A stretch of 64,000 nt of DNA from Isoperla grammatica (GCA_945910005.1 OX246739.1:36838608-36902607); one strand, 5' to 3'; counted from the stretch's first letter, positions 49,795 to 62,696 are shown. Notes: generated from the sequence alone by a model not told the origin. Numbers and translations: made by a program.

Positions 49795-49993
49795 AGTCAA
49801 ATCCCAGTCGGGGCATAGGGTTTTTAACTTTGGAACTTGACTTAAATCTGTCATTATGATACCGGTGTATATGTAAACGGTAAATTTAGAGTGTGATAGC
49901 AACGAAGCACATAATAAGTGATATAAATATCCCCCATTGAAAATCTTTTATTGTATGAGTGGGTAGACTATAAATACAAATTTATTTATTTTA
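49795..49993 (+). mobile_element. SINE-like element, family A copy 2
   Basis: Begins AGTCAAATCCCAGTC, a degraded B-box region. It then shares ordered blocks with 29085-29308: TTTTTAACTTTGGAA, AGCAACGAAGCACATAATAA, CCATTGAAAAT and CTATAAATACAAAT followed by a T/A-rich tail. Confidence 0.72.
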
Positions 49994-50339
49994 TTCCTGA
50001 TTGAAACGGACCAAGATATTATGTTTTGTTTTAATGTTTACCCAGAGATAGTCACATAGCTTGAGTTACTGGCAAGTGTGGTCGATAGAGGCGGAAACTT
50101 TGGCGATTGTTTGACGTCACGCCTGGTCCTCAGATTACGTTAGTGAAAAAGATGCGCCACTAGATGGCAGTGGCGACAGCGCGACAGATACGCTGCAATT
50201 AACACCACCTGGCGGCACATCGTTGTACTACGTGCGTTCAGGGTTTGTCTGGGAGAACTTCCCATGCGCTCGTAATATTCCGCAACTGGCTGGTTTTCGT
50301 TTGAGTGGGCCTAATTTCCTTGCAACAATAAACAATCCT

Positions 50340-50565
50340 TGGCTGTTTGTCTGCTTGTCTGCGAGAGAAGACTGACGCAAAGTGATAAAGTTTGGTTGTT
50401 GTGTTTGTCAGTTTGTCTGTGTCTATCCCTTTACCTAGGTGTTTTATCAGCCTACTGTCTGCGTCTGTTAGTCTGTGACAGCCTACTAGTTTGTTTTATG
50501 GAGGTCTATTTGCCTAACAGTCTGTCTGTCTATCTGTTTGTCTGTCTGTCTTTGTCCGTCGAACG
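50340..50565 (+). repeat. Degenerate (TCTG)n-rich region
   Basis: Many TGTCTG and TTTGTCTG words, densest at 50518-50560 (GTCTGTCTGTCTATCTGTTT). An old, interrupted microsatellite. Confidence 0.65.
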
Positions 50566-51449
50566 ATATATTGTTGTGGTTCCCTTTGATCGTCATTTTC
50601 AACCCTTAATTATTTCAACAACAAAGTAACGCTTTGAATGGATTCTGACGCAGAACCAAATCATCCAGTGGGCGTAGGTAATGCAGGCACGTTTATTTCG
50701 GCGCACTCTTGCCGCAGGTCCTGCAATATCCTGTGAAACCAGGTCCTGGGCATGGGGGCTATAACGCGAAGGAAATATGACACGGTCTTGCACAGGGTTA
50801 TGAGGCCCATTGGTTCGGGCCGTCGGTAAGCTGGCTCAATGCGCTGTCAGCCATTGAAGCCAATTTATCGCCACCTGCGCCGACTTGCCGAACCATCAAG
50901 CGCGATCTCGATTAATCGCAAGATGTCACCATGCCATCGATGGGTCGCTGTTACGGACTTCCGGTGTAGTTCATTGTCGTACGGGCTCAAATGTCACCAC
51001 CATCTTGAGCTCCCGTACAAAGCAAATGTGTTTCATGGCAATTGTTTAAATGAGAAATCCACCGTCGGTACGAACATGAATAACCCCAATAAACTTCTGT
51101 TTCAGCATCAGGTTGAACTTGATAGCGGTATTTATGTTGTGTTTTCCTTTGATTTCAGGTAAGTTGATACGCCTCGTTGTCTGGTGATGACGGTGTAATG
51201 TGCATGCCCGCTGTGTGCTGTACCTTCTCGACTGAGCTGCGCGTTTGAAGATATAAAGTAAGCATAAGGTTTATAATTCACTTCACATTAATATCATTAT
51301 CCGGCTCAATGGACATTGCAAAATAATGATGCAACATTTAATTTAAAAAATCAAATCAAATGCACTGTAGTAAAGTGATCAAGATAAAACATTTCAGATA
51401 GGAGGAAAAACTTATAACTTGCCTTTCAATTTAGACAAATACCTTAGTA

Positions 51450-51512
51450 ACCAGCTAGCGCAGCTGGTTAGTAAAGTATTTGATTTAGATTTGTGACGCC
51501 AGTCCCTGACGG
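51450..51512 (+). mobile_element. Degraded tRNA-like sequence
   Basis: TAGCGCAGCTGGTTA at 51456-51470 is an exact tRNA A-box and D-loop match. The following sequence has only a decayed B-box-like CCAGTCCC about 40 bases on. Likely a tRNA pseudogene or SINE head. Confidence 0.45.
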
Positions 51513-53339
51513 CCTAACTGAAAACAAACATCTCTGCATAATCTCTTAAAATAATAATTATTATAGTTTATAATTACCTGTATACATTTTAACGTTGTTT
51601 CGAAGATAATTTTGTTGAGCTTTTTAGGGAGTATTATAAAAACTCAATCGACTCCAATAAATTACTTCAGTATAAAAAAATTTAAAAAAATGATGTACGA
51701 ATTTAAAGGTGTGTTTTTATATAACGGTAATTTAAAATTTTGTTTAAAAATTCATTGGGTTCATCATATAACTAGAGTGTTTCTGCTCTTGATTGTGTGG
51801 GGGCCATGATCGACCTGATTGGTCACAGACCTCGAACACGCGTTGGAACACTAAATATCTTAAAAAGTCGTTATAGCGTCCCTCGCATTTACGGCAAGCA
51901 GCCGCATGCGTGACGTCACACTCACTTATCGCGACGTAATTCCGCTAAGTGAGTTGCGAAGACAAATGAAGACGCTCGCCGCGCGACGCCACCGTGAATA
52001 TTATCATAATCACATTTTTTGTGACGAAGCCAGCGTCAACAAACAATCGACGAGCGGGCGATGACTTTTCGTACATCTGCGTGGCGGAAACTTGGCGAAC
52101 AATGGTTGGAACAAGGTGGAGGATGTTACGACTAAATTACCGACTATGTTTTCATATGTTGGTAATGAAAACAACGCTTTTTTACCTTTGCCGACGGTTT
52201 ATGCAGTCAAAATAGCCACGCTTTCGTGCCTTATACTAACAGTCAAAATGTAACTTTTAAATTCTGTATGAGGTACCTAAAACTTGTCCATTGTCACTGT
52301 TTCTAAAAGTTTTATCAGTAAAATTGTCTACTGTTTTAGATTTTGTTTTTATTTTTCCGATTTTTGGTAGCATTTGAAGCTTTAATTACAATGCAGGGTA
52401 AAAATTAAATCTTTGGTTAAAAAAATAATTATAAATACTAAATGCATGAATGCATGGATAAACAGGTACGAATAGCAAACACAGGTTTATTCTTTAGAAT
52501 TCATTGGTTTTACTAAATTCTCACTGGTTATTTACACATATGTAACTTCGTACACAATTTTAGTTCACAGTTATGTTCCTGCAAAAAATCTTTATACTAT
52601 GTTTTAAATAAACTGCAGAAATCGAGTACGTTTGGATAACTTATCAATTAATCTAGTGTACTTTCTGATTCTTTAATTTATAATATCTAGTGATCATTTC
52701 CGCCGTCATATTATACCGTGAAAACGTCATTTTGCGCCATTATATTGAATATCACAACAAGAAAACAACGCAAAGTTGTGAGTGACGACATCATATTGTA
52801 ATGTGTGTAGACCATTGGGACACAGACACGGAGTGACCCTCCGTGTTACATGAAGCGTCCATTTGTTTCATTTCTAGTCGGGTTATCGCACTTTGCAGGC
52901 GGCTTGCGTCAGCCATATAGTGCAGACCATGGGGCGTCCTTCGTTTACAAAACAACCAACGCTCGCCCGAGTGTTAACGTGTAAACAATGGACAGCAACG
53001 CTCAACTGAATTGCTACAAGTGTTTTGCATGTCGGCTTTATAGTGTTATGGCTGCGAGGAAACTTCACTGCGTTCAGCTCAAACACCTAAATAGATTATA
53101 GTTGTTGTATTGAGGAAATTAATGCAATTTTCATACACTTGTTTTAACATCCAGCTGAGATCCGAACTGCTGTTAGCGTGGTACTAATTAATTGTATCCT
53201 ATATTTTCAGTGTGGTTTTCTTGATAACCTATGATTTTACCTTCTATTTATCTACTTTGTTTTCGTTATCGTAAAAACAGCTTATTTGCGGTTATTACAT
53301 TACAAAATGAAGACAATATTTTTACGAAGTAGGCTTATT

Positions 53340-53820
53340 GTTTTTAAGTCTTTGGTGGAGGTGCCGGGTAGATGTGAAGCTCTGATGGGTATATCTTCAG
53401 TTTTCAAAGACTTTGATAGACGTGCAGAGTAGACGTATAAAGGCTATTTTTAACGATCGGTGCTCTTATAGGTATATCTTCAGTTTTCGAAGACTTTGGT
53501 GGAGGTGCCGGGTAAATGTGAAGCTCTGATAGGTATATCTTCAGTTTTCATAGACTTTGACAGACGTGCCGAGTAGACGTATAAAGGCTATTTTTAACGA
53601 TTGGCGCTCTTATAGGTATATCTTCAGTTTTCAAAGACTTTGGTGGAGGTGCCGGGTAAATGTGAAGCTCTGATAGGTATATCTTCAGTTTTCATAGACT
53701 TTGACAGACGTGCCGAGTAGACGTATAAAGGCTATTTTTAACGATTGGCGCTCTTATAGGTATATCTTCAGTATTCAAAGACTTTGGTGGAGGTGCCGAG
53801 TAGATGTGTAAAAGCTATTA
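53340..53820 (+). repeat. 144-bp tandem array, about 3.3 copies, each of two related half-units
   Basis: GTGCCGGGTA or its variant occurs at 53361, 53505, 53649 and 53793, exactly 144 bp apart. Each unit contains two related halves: GACTTTGGTGGAGGTGCCGG ...GAAGCTCTGATAGG, and GACTTTGACAGACGTGCCGA ...TATTTTTAACGATTGG. Both halves end in TATATCTTCAGTTTTC. The structure implies a half-unit duplication followed by tandem growth of the dimer. Confidence 0.93.
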
Positions 53821-54142
53821 TATTATAACGGTTGAAGCTCTGGTAACATTCTCGACTTCCTTTCTATACTGGACACGAATCGTGGCAAATTATTTTAAAA
53901 ATAAACTCAGCTTTTCACGCCATCAGGCTACTTTTATAGAGTGATCGTGCCTAGTTTGGTTCGGGTCGATACTTGCTGTGCTTGTTTTCTGATAGGAAAC
54001 TCTTCTTGTTGTTACTTGGGACGCGATTCAGTCCCAACGGTCGCCCGATAAGACAAGACTGCATCAACACCAGAGGAAGAGAGAATACCTGTACTTGTTC
54101 TGCATTCATAATTCTTGCATCACCTCATATCTGCACTCATAT
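53821..54142. other. Non-coding spacer
   Basis: Unique sequence between the 144-bp array and a SINE-like copy. Nothing supportable seen. Confidence 0.5.
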
Positions 54143-54305
54143 AAGTGGAGATGGTTCAGCGGTATCACACGGGACTTGACTTCGGTTTTAAAGTCGTCAC
54201 GGGTTCGATGCCCAGTTCCGTTGATTCTAACTGAAGGTTTATTCCCTAATTTTCATCAGTCGTGATGTGAAATGTAAACTCTTAGTTTGAACCTATACAA
54301 ACATT
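54143..54305 (+). mobile_element. SINE-like element, family B copy 2
   Basis: A-box-like ATGGTTCAGCGGTATCAC, the B box GGTTCGATGCC (54202-54212), and a downstream body ATTCTAACTGAAGGTTT that matches 43307-43462. It is the better preserved of the two copies. Confidence 0.72.
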
Positions 54306-55910
54306 TGTTGAGCATTCCTTCCCACAGCGATCCTGTGCACTGCCTTAGGGTCTGGATAGGGCGTTATTATCCCTTCATCAGTATAGCTTACTTGTCTAAG
54401 CTTGCCAGTACAATTAAAACTGGTTATTTACTAAAACCGTTTTGTTCTACGTATAAACGATTGTAACATGATTTCCATTTCCCTTTGTGAAACGTATTTA
54501 ACCGTACTGGAAATTGAATTGCATAATAAATGTCGCATTGAATCGTGATGAGCGAACGTTCTGTACATGTTTATAATGACGCCGATGAAAATTTGCTTTT
54601 TAATTTTTTTTTAAATTTTTAATGATCTTTACTTAATGTTATTACCTGTACTTGAAATTAAATTGCGCGATAAATAACCCATTAACGTATAGGAGCGATG
54701 CCAGCCACCGATATACGCCATTAAACACATGCAAACAGGACAAACTGTTAACTAACTTACATCCTAAATGATATTTATTTCATATTAACTACGCCACTTT
54801 TGTCGTTACACGAAATAGTTTGATAACTCAAATATTGTATTTGAAGTCCACAATTTGTGTCAAACATACAAACAAACTCCGGTTGTGTGTTAATAAAACG
54901 ACAACGAATACACTTATTACGACCCAACATGATGGGAATCCTATCACGAAGCCTTGAAGCGGTGAAATTACTAAGTTCTTGTCTTAGTTTGACATGAAAT
55001 TACCATCAATGAGCGTTCGTGTGAGATTATCTATTTAGTATCGACAGCGTCATGATCTTCCTGTGGAGTTACGGTGAACCTAATGTAATGCAGATCGTAG
55101 TGTGCGTTCCTTCCAACGTTTTCCAACAACTACAAAACACCTTGATTTTTTATTGTTATGATTTATTTTTATTTATTTATTATTATAATATAATGAATAC
55201 ATTGATAAATGGAAGGATAAAATAGACTAGTATCGTATTCTTATTATCGGTTAAATTTTGTTGAAGAGTTTTAAGTTACAATTAATTTTATTTTGTTTGA
55301 TTATGTATTATAGCCCTTTTGAATAACACCCCACACTTCACAGGGTGCGATGTTATCCTCAGCCGTCTAGCTAGACCAGAGTAGAGAGTAGAGCGAGCCA
55401 ATGTTAGAAAATAAACAAAGTCAATACCAATTAAGATCCGTCAATCCCCTAACGGGGTCGTTTCGGTTTTCTACAATGTCGGGAGTTCTCGTTGCGTCTG
55501 TGAGGCGATTTATATACCTTGGGTCTAACATTCTTATTTGTGGACTGGACATGATGTATTGCTTCTTTTGAACATTTGAAATCACTTTTCAATAATAGTT
55601 TTCTTTAAATTAAAAGAAAGATTATAAAAAAATAAAATGTATGCCTCTGAGAAAACAATGAGAAAAACACGTTTTTAAAATTGATAACAATTTAACACAT
55701 ACTCTATACATAGTTTACCTCCGGTAAATCTTCACCATCAGTCACATCTCGCGTGATCGTGACAGTAGCCAATAGTAATGCAAGTATCTACACAAATTAA
55801 AACGACCTATATAGACTCGCGCTGTGGCCACAACTCGACTTATCGACGTCAAACAATCGATACGTTTTTCATTAGTGATAACTGCTCGACTGCAAAATGA
55901 ATTTGCTCGT

Positions 55911-55931
55911 TCTCTCTCTCTCTCTCTCTCT
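55911..55931 (+). repeat. (CT)n microsatellite
   Basis: About ten TC dinucleotides followed by TTCAG. Confidence 0.95.
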
Positions 55932-56482
55932 TTCAGTGTATTATTCTCATGTCCTCTCTCTCTCGCCGGGGCGATTCTTGGGCGTGTTTTGTCATTAGAA
56001 GTTGGGCCACATTTCACCTCCTTATCTCGTATTGATTTCCAGATCGGAATATTTCCACCTCGCTAACAAGAGGGAAGAGGCGGAAACATGCATCAAAATA
56101 AGCAATCTCGATATGAGAAGTACAAACAGTTCGTATTCCATCGATTTGCGACTTTTCCGTAACGTTCGGACAGTGTTCGTAAAACTTGGAAGTGTGTTTG
56201 GAAATGGTTCACAGACAAGTTCAGAGTATTGAGTTATTCTAGGGCGTGTCTGAGTTACTCACTAGAGTGCACAACAATCGACATTGACCTCGACCTTGAC
56301 CTAACAGCGTGGATGTGCGGGTCGAGCAGGAACATCTGGAATATCACCTACAAGAAACTTAAGTAAATGAATCTCATAAATACTTGGGGGGCTGATGCAA
56401 TAGTTTTGGAAATGTAAATTATGAAAATCAAATTGTTATCATTGGCATCACGAGAAAGGTGGGCATGCGGGTGTGCTTGCCT

Positions 56483-56500
56483 CCCCCCCCCCCCCCCCCC
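56483..56500 (+). repeat. Poly-C run, 18 bases
   Basis: Uninterrupted C homopolymer followed by GCCCGG. Confidence 0.95.
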
Positions 56501-56917
56501 GCCCGGATTTCAGGAAAGATTTTAACTTTCACCGGCTACCACAAATAGATGCATTTCAATTCATTAATTCTAAACATATTTTAACTTTGCAAAATCGGTT
56601 AACAGTGTTACAAATAGGAAACAATTCCATGCGGGGCTAACTGGGACGCTTATGCCCTCCCCCCGCCCCTCCCCCGTGGAATATATATCCTAGTGGTGCC
56701 CATGATTGTTGTGTGTTTAGATCATACTCTTCTACCTTGATAATGTTCTTTTGTATGACAAATCACTCTTACATTGAAAGCGTATTGCCTGATTTGTAAA
56801 ACATGTACGACGTTTTATTAGCAGTTTGTAAGAAACAATGGGGCTACTATGATGTGATGTGTAAGCATTGTATCTATACTACTAACAGAGTGCTACGCTA
56901 AGCAATACACATATGCA

Positions 56918-57010
56918 GAGGTAGCTCCGTGGTAGCACGTTGGAACTCCGTAGGTCGTCGGTTCGATTCCTACTACCGGTAATCCTGACTAATTACTGTT
57001 TCCGATGTTA
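56918..57010 (+). mobile_element. tRNA-derived SINE-like element, family C, plus strand
   Basis: A box TAGCTCCGTGGTAGCAC, B box GGTTCGATTCC (56960-56970), then ACCGGTAATCCTGAC, as in the minus-strand copy at 45473. The T arm nearly pairs, but the would-be acceptor strands do not, so this is a SINE head rather than a tRNA gene. Confidence 0.7.
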
Positions 57011-59519
57011 GTCATACTAAACATCCCTCGTTAGCACCCCTAATATTCATAGCAAGTTACCGGCAGAGAGGAGAAAGTGATGTGCACAATATACAGAAGG
57101 CATTATGCGAGTATTCCTGCAATATGGGACAACTGGGCATCAATTTGAACACAATGTAAATAGAAAGCATTATATGTGCCTTTCGGATGCGGGCGCTGTG
57201 GAAAACACGCTTGCGCTAAGGTTTGTACAGTGTCCATATAGGCTTACGTTCTGGTGGATATCGGCAAGGTACTCTAATCCACGTTATTTGTTCTCTAGAG
57301 GTGAAATTATTGAAACTCGGTTTGTGATTGGTCAGCAAGTGTAGTCAACGGTCGCACCGAAGTCGTTATAGACATCGATTCGATATTTTCCGGCTTTCAA
57401 ACGCATTTCTCGCTTCACAAACAGTGGAGTTCTATAGTGAAAGTCAATTACGTAGCAAGTTTGCGCCCGTTGTGTTTGCATTGATGTAGTTGATAATCAT
57501 GTGTTTGTTTGTATGTGTTCTTCTGCTTCGCTCAGCGGCAATTTCCATTGTTTACGTTCATACCTCTCTCCGTCTCTCTCGCACCCACTCTCACTCCACC
57601 CCCTTCAGCATAAATCATTTCCCGCTTCATTTCCTCCCAAACCTCAGCAATTTTCAATAATTCTACATGACCTCTGAATTATTGGCTTCGCCCAAGTGCT
57701 GAATGAGCTAATTTTCTTTTGTGCTTCCCTCGGTGCTTCTTGCTTGGACTATGGGACTGGAGCTTGACAGATAGCCAGAGGGTTGTATACGCACACTCAC
57801 GCTTTGCGCTTTCGCGACCTTAAAGCTGCATCTACAGTAGAGCGTTCCAAGCGTCGCGAGCGAACGGTAAAATATACGGTGTTTAGTTCTCTTAATCTTG
57901 TTTTTTTCCTTGCACAATATGTAGATATTTTCTGTCGCAATATGTAGGGCAGTTGTAAAACTCAATATCATATGCAGTGTTATACCCACCACGGAAGATT
58001 ACAAGTTCATCATTTAGTGTGTATAGAGTTTTACTGTCGTGGCAAAAGAAACTGGCAGCACGCGTCCACGTATGTGTTGGTACTGTGAATTGACGTATGC
58101 TATTGGTTGTGTATTCTTATGTATATAATTCTTTGTTTCATAATGCGAAACTTAACAAAAGAGAAGCATTCAAGTTAATAACTTTTTCATTTTCTAGTGT
58201 TTACACATATGGCACGACCCGTACGATCTTTTGATATCCACAGTTTTTCAATCAAACTCCATTGAAGTGTAAGAAAGCTTTAATTTGTAAACGTGAGGCC
58301 ATTTTTTGTGAGAGGTACGTAAATTGTAATATAACTATGGGCAACTGTATCGTGATGCATTTTGGGATAACGTTGGACAGTGTTCAAGCCGGCGTAGCTG
58401 AAGTTCCGAACTCGCCGCCTGATTGGTCAAAGGCTCTAAGGCGTCGCCTCTAACGACCGTAACTGCAGCTTGATAGTTTATGAGGGTAAATCGTTGATAA
58501 ACTACTTCTTGTTTATATCGGGTCTGCCCCTTCGCCTGCCTGGACAGAGCTGTTCAGCTCTTGTACTCCCGTACCCTCATTGTATTGTATTTAGGGGGCG
58601 GCCTTTATAGCTTCACTTTCAAGTCTCAATACACTTTCCTTAAACCTTCTGTAGCAGTTTATAATTGAACTTTCGGTGATACAATAGGGCATCTAAGTAA
58701 GCTTTGTGGTATTGTTTTAGAAGTGTAGATTTTTCTTATCGTTTTGCCTTTCAGTTATCACAACTAGGCATTTTCTCAAATCTACCGACAGTAAACCTGA
58801 ATTATGATGTTCTATACAAGAATGTTTATTGAAAGTGACAACCCTTTCTGTCATGTCTGGTTCTAGAACTTTTAAATAAGATATTACGTTTATATAACTA
58901 GTGTCATAAATATGATTTTTTTACACTGTAAACGTTGGTGAAATCGTAATAGTTTCAAACTTCATATTTTAATCTGTGACAGTAAAAATTAGCTTTGACA
59001 TCGTGAAAGTGTAATGATATGCTAACTATAAGTAGTTAAAACTTTTCGTTTTCGTTTTTCGTAAATATATGTCACTCTCCACTCTTTCTTTTTCTTTCAC
59101 TTCACTACTCTGGATTTGTCTTGAAAATAATAATAATATTGATCGAGACTAAAGTTACTCCTTATTTCCTTTGAAGACATCCGCTCTGATCTTGTCATTC
59201 CAAATTGAGCTTGTAAACATTTCAAATGTTGCTATTTTCGCTGACGTATGTCAACCGTCTCTGCTAGCCAGCTGTCACCTCGTATAGACCCGGACCGAGT
59301 CAGCAAAGTCCGTGCTCGGCTCGCATCCATCTCTGTCCTTGTAATTAGCGCGGCCAACTTCTCGTCACAACTATCCCCGCTCAGGTTGTGCACTTAATTC
59401 ATGTTTTTGAATGTGAAAGTCCTTATCGATCTCTCGAGGAGGAACAATCCACAATCCACAGGCCCTAGACTCGCTCGTTGACGGAACAAAAGGAAGAGAG
59501 CAATAATTCAGACTAGGCC
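57011..59519. other. Non-coding, presumed intron
   Basis: Unique sequence, no gene or repeat supported. Confidence 0.5.
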
Positions 59520-60400
59520 TTGCTTTATGATTAGGAAGGAGTTGCGTATATCCTGGCTCACATAACTTGGTGTCGCGGTATACTCTGGCTCACATAGCTT
59601 GCGAGAACCATTGCTTTATGATTAGGAAGGAGTTTCGTATACCCTGGCTCACATAACTTGGTGTCGCGGTATACTCTGGCTCACATAACTTGCGAGAAGC
59701 ATTGCTTTATGATTAGGAAGGAGTTGCGTATATCCTGGCTCACATAACTTGGTGTCGCGGTATACTCTGGCTCATATAGCTTGCGAGAACCATTGCTTTA
59801 TGATTAGGAAGGAGTTTCGTATACCCTGGCTCACATAACTTGGTGTCGCGGTATACTCTGGCTCACATAACTTGCGAGAAGCATTGCTTTATGATTAGGA
59901 AGGAGTTGCGTATACCCTGTCTCACATAACTTGGTACCGCGGTATACTTTGGCTCACATAACTTGCGGGAACCATTGCTTTATGATTAGGAAGGAGTTGC
60001 GTATACCCTGGCTCACATAACTTGGTACCGCGGTATACTTTGGCTCACATAACGGGCGAGAACCATTGCTTTATGATTAGGAAGGAGTTGCGTATACCCT
60101 GGCTCACATAACTTGGTGCTGCGGTATACTTTGGCTCACATAACGGGCGAGAACCATTGCTTTATGATTAGGAAGGAGTTGCGTATACCCTGGCTCACAT
60201 AACTTGGTGCTGCGGTATACTTTGGCTCACATAACGGGCGAGAACCATTGCTTTATGATTAGGAAGGAGTTGCGTATACCCTGGCTCACATAACTTGGTG
60301 CTGCGGTATACTTTGGCTCACATAACGGGCGAGAACCATTGCTTTATGATTAGGAAGGAGTTGCGTATACCCTGGCTCACATAACTTCGTACCGTGGCAA
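59520..60400 (+). repeat. 91-bp tandem array, about 9.7 copies, partly organised as 182-bp dimers
   Basis: TGCTTTATGATTAGGAAGGA starts at 59521, 59612 and 59703 and continues at 91-bp steps. In the first five units, two types alternate (GAGTTGCGTATATCC with ATAGCTTGCG, versus GAGTTTCGTATACCC with ATAACTTGCG), giving a 182-bp dimer. Later units are a third type with ATAACGGGCG. Each unit contains CTGGCTCACATAACTTGGTG and a CGCGGTATAC or TGCGGTATAC block. Confidence 0.95.
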
Positions 60401-62675
60401 ACTCTAGCACACACAATTTGTTGAAATATGCCTCGCGACCAGGACCTTATGGCATACCCGAAAGAGTCTTAAAAAAAAGAGGTGTTCGCCCCAAGCACAC
60501 TATTTTAACAGAACTCAAGACGGCGAGACACGATTCCCCGGTTCGAACTAGTTACTTAAGATACTTAGAGTGTTGTCACTATTCTAATACCACGAGACAA
60601 CCGGGAAATACCACTGAAATACCGGTTTGAAACTAGGGACGAGCTTCAACTTGAATTAGGTTGGTATTTCACTCAGCTGCGACAGCACCCGACAAGTTTC
60701 GCCGTGAGCACTTTGCAGGCTTTGTTTTATGATAAGCATGGCGCTGCGCGTATATCCAGACCTTGTTAAGTTGCTTTAAGGTTGAGCTTCTATGTACTGA
60801 TGCACTGCACAGGGCCGCACACCCATTGGGTGCACAACATACTATGTCTATGACTATGAGAAAGATATTACATTCATTCGGGCCCAGCTGTTCAACTCAA
60901 CAACGCTAACATTACAGTAACTGTTAGTATGATCTAAGTAGGGCGCGTGAACGATCGCAAGTTGACTCGCGCGTACCATGGATGCGTATTTTGCCGAACT
61001 CAAGTTTGTCTCAGGAAATTAACGGCCAGGAACCATTATACACTTCGTCTTACAATCCCCCCTCCCCTCGGACGCGTCGACTGTTATTACTGGTCTACAC
61101 TCTTTTACAGGCAAACTTTACTCGATAAATCAGCGGCTACGGTCAATGCTGACAATATTCAGTGGTATTCTAAGACAATAGAGTGGGCCCATATTTATAC
61201 CACACCTAGGCAAATGTCGATGTTGTAAAGTTTTGTTGTATCTGATTCTTTCACAAACATTAATATAAATATCAAATATTTCAATTTTATAAATACAAAT
61301 TTCATTTCGACTGAAAGGATTCTATTGTGACACCGGTGCAAAGACAAAAGATATAACGAAATTTCAACCTGATTTTTATGTGCCGAATAATGTCTTTGGT
61401 AGGTATATTTTGTCATAAAAGTCTTCTTTGAATGTTTGCATTTTATCGGTTGATTTCCGATAAACGACTTTTAAACCTCTCTTTAAAAACCTTCTGGTCC
61501 GTGAATGTTAAAGAAACGCTTCCCCTCTCATTTCTTTTTATTTGGCCATACATCCTGTTGGGTTTACACCTTGAGTCCATATAGCCCACCATTTAGCACT
61601 GGTCGTAAAGCGAGCAGCTCTCCCCTCTTCCTATTGGCTCCTCTCCGTGTCAGAAAATGTTCGTTCGAATTCGACTCCCGACTCGGTGATTGACTCTGCC
61701 TGCCGAAAGAGAGAGGTCTTCCCCCTCCTGAACTCTCTTCTATAATTATTGTTAAATATACAGTCGAGGGGGGTAATTCAGCACAGACTAAGAAGGAGCG
61801 TCTAGGGTAATTTGTACGGCTCGCTCTTCCGGTAGGGTTTTCAAGAGTTATTACCACGCACTGTTTATAGCGTCCGCCCGCTGCGTTGCCGGCTATTCTC
61901 ACGCAGATCAACGACGTGGCGTATTACCGCCCCGGCACAAGGGGTGAAACTAAGTTACTGTCGGACTCGGAGACGGGTATGTGTGCTACAAACGAGATTC
62001 AAGGCTTAAAAACAATTTTTTGTATTTATTTTTATCAGGAAATCACCGTTGTGGGGCAACAACAAAACCAAGATTGATACCTGCCTCAGAGTGCGCTATA
62101 TTTTTTTGTAACCCGCTAGAACTACACAACAAAATTCCTGTGTACAAACTCCGAAAATATCAAAAGTAAAAAAAAAAAAAACTCGCCACGAAATTTTGAA
62201 TTTATGAATTGAATTAAAATGTTTTTATCACAATATAAGAATTCGGTTTGATTATAGTTCGTTTAACGAGGGCTACAGAATTAAAGCTAACAGCAATTAA
62301 TCGAATTGCATTTTAGACTGTCATTAGTTCGTGGTATGGTATCAGTCAGAGCAAGGGCTGATGTTTTCGTTGCATGAATATAATGTTCTACTCGAACAGT
62401 TGGTATTATTATAAGTTCGCATATCGTATGTATGCATGTAAATCAAATAAATATAACGCATTTATTTTATTTCCATTCAGTTACAAGAACTCATTTATGT
62501 TATATGATAATATGATTGATAGTGCTGATTTCGCGAAATACGTGTACCCATAATTTATCCGGAATTTCCCCGTAATGTCGATAATTTCTTAAAATCGATA
62601 AAGTATTGAATTAAACATTCAAACGCGCTCGTGTAATATCGAATTGGTCCATATAATTTCGCAATACCTTGTTAG
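60401..62675. other. Non-coding, presumed intron
   Basis: No gene supported. A diverged relative of the 91-bp unit appears at about 60719-60779 (TTTGTTTTATGATAAGCATG, then GCGTATATCCAGACC). The rest is unique. Confidence 0.5.
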
Positions 62676-62696
62676 TTAATTAATTAATTAATTAAT
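62676..62696 (+). repeat. (TTAA)n microsatellite
   Basis: About five TTAA/TAAT units in a row. Confidence 0.9.

Larger units (their letters stand above)
49994..53339. other. Non-coding, presumed intron
   Basis: Contains a degenerate TCTG-rich patch at 50340-50565 and one tRNA-like remnant at 51450. No exon recognised; the 107-codon ORF at 50839-51162 shows no family features. Confidence 0.5.
54306..56917. other. Non-coding, presumed intron
   Basis: AT-rich, with (CT)n at 55911-55931 and C18 at 56483-56500. The CT tract is followed by TTTCAG, which looks like a splice acceptor but leads into no recognisable coding sequence. Confidence 0.5.

Noticed and set aside
50839..51162. 107-codon + strand ORF
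   Set aside because: No motif, no neighbours, no GC or codon shift compared with flanks.
55905..55990. Splice acceptor and exon after (CT)n-TTTCAG
   Set aside because: The tract is a microsatellite, and the open frame after it is CT-derived Ser/Leu sequence with no recognised content.
56918..56990. Functional tRNA gene
   Set aside because: A and B boxes are good, but the would-be acceptor strands do not pair and the sequence continues into a SINE-like body. The same holds for the other tRNA-like sites.
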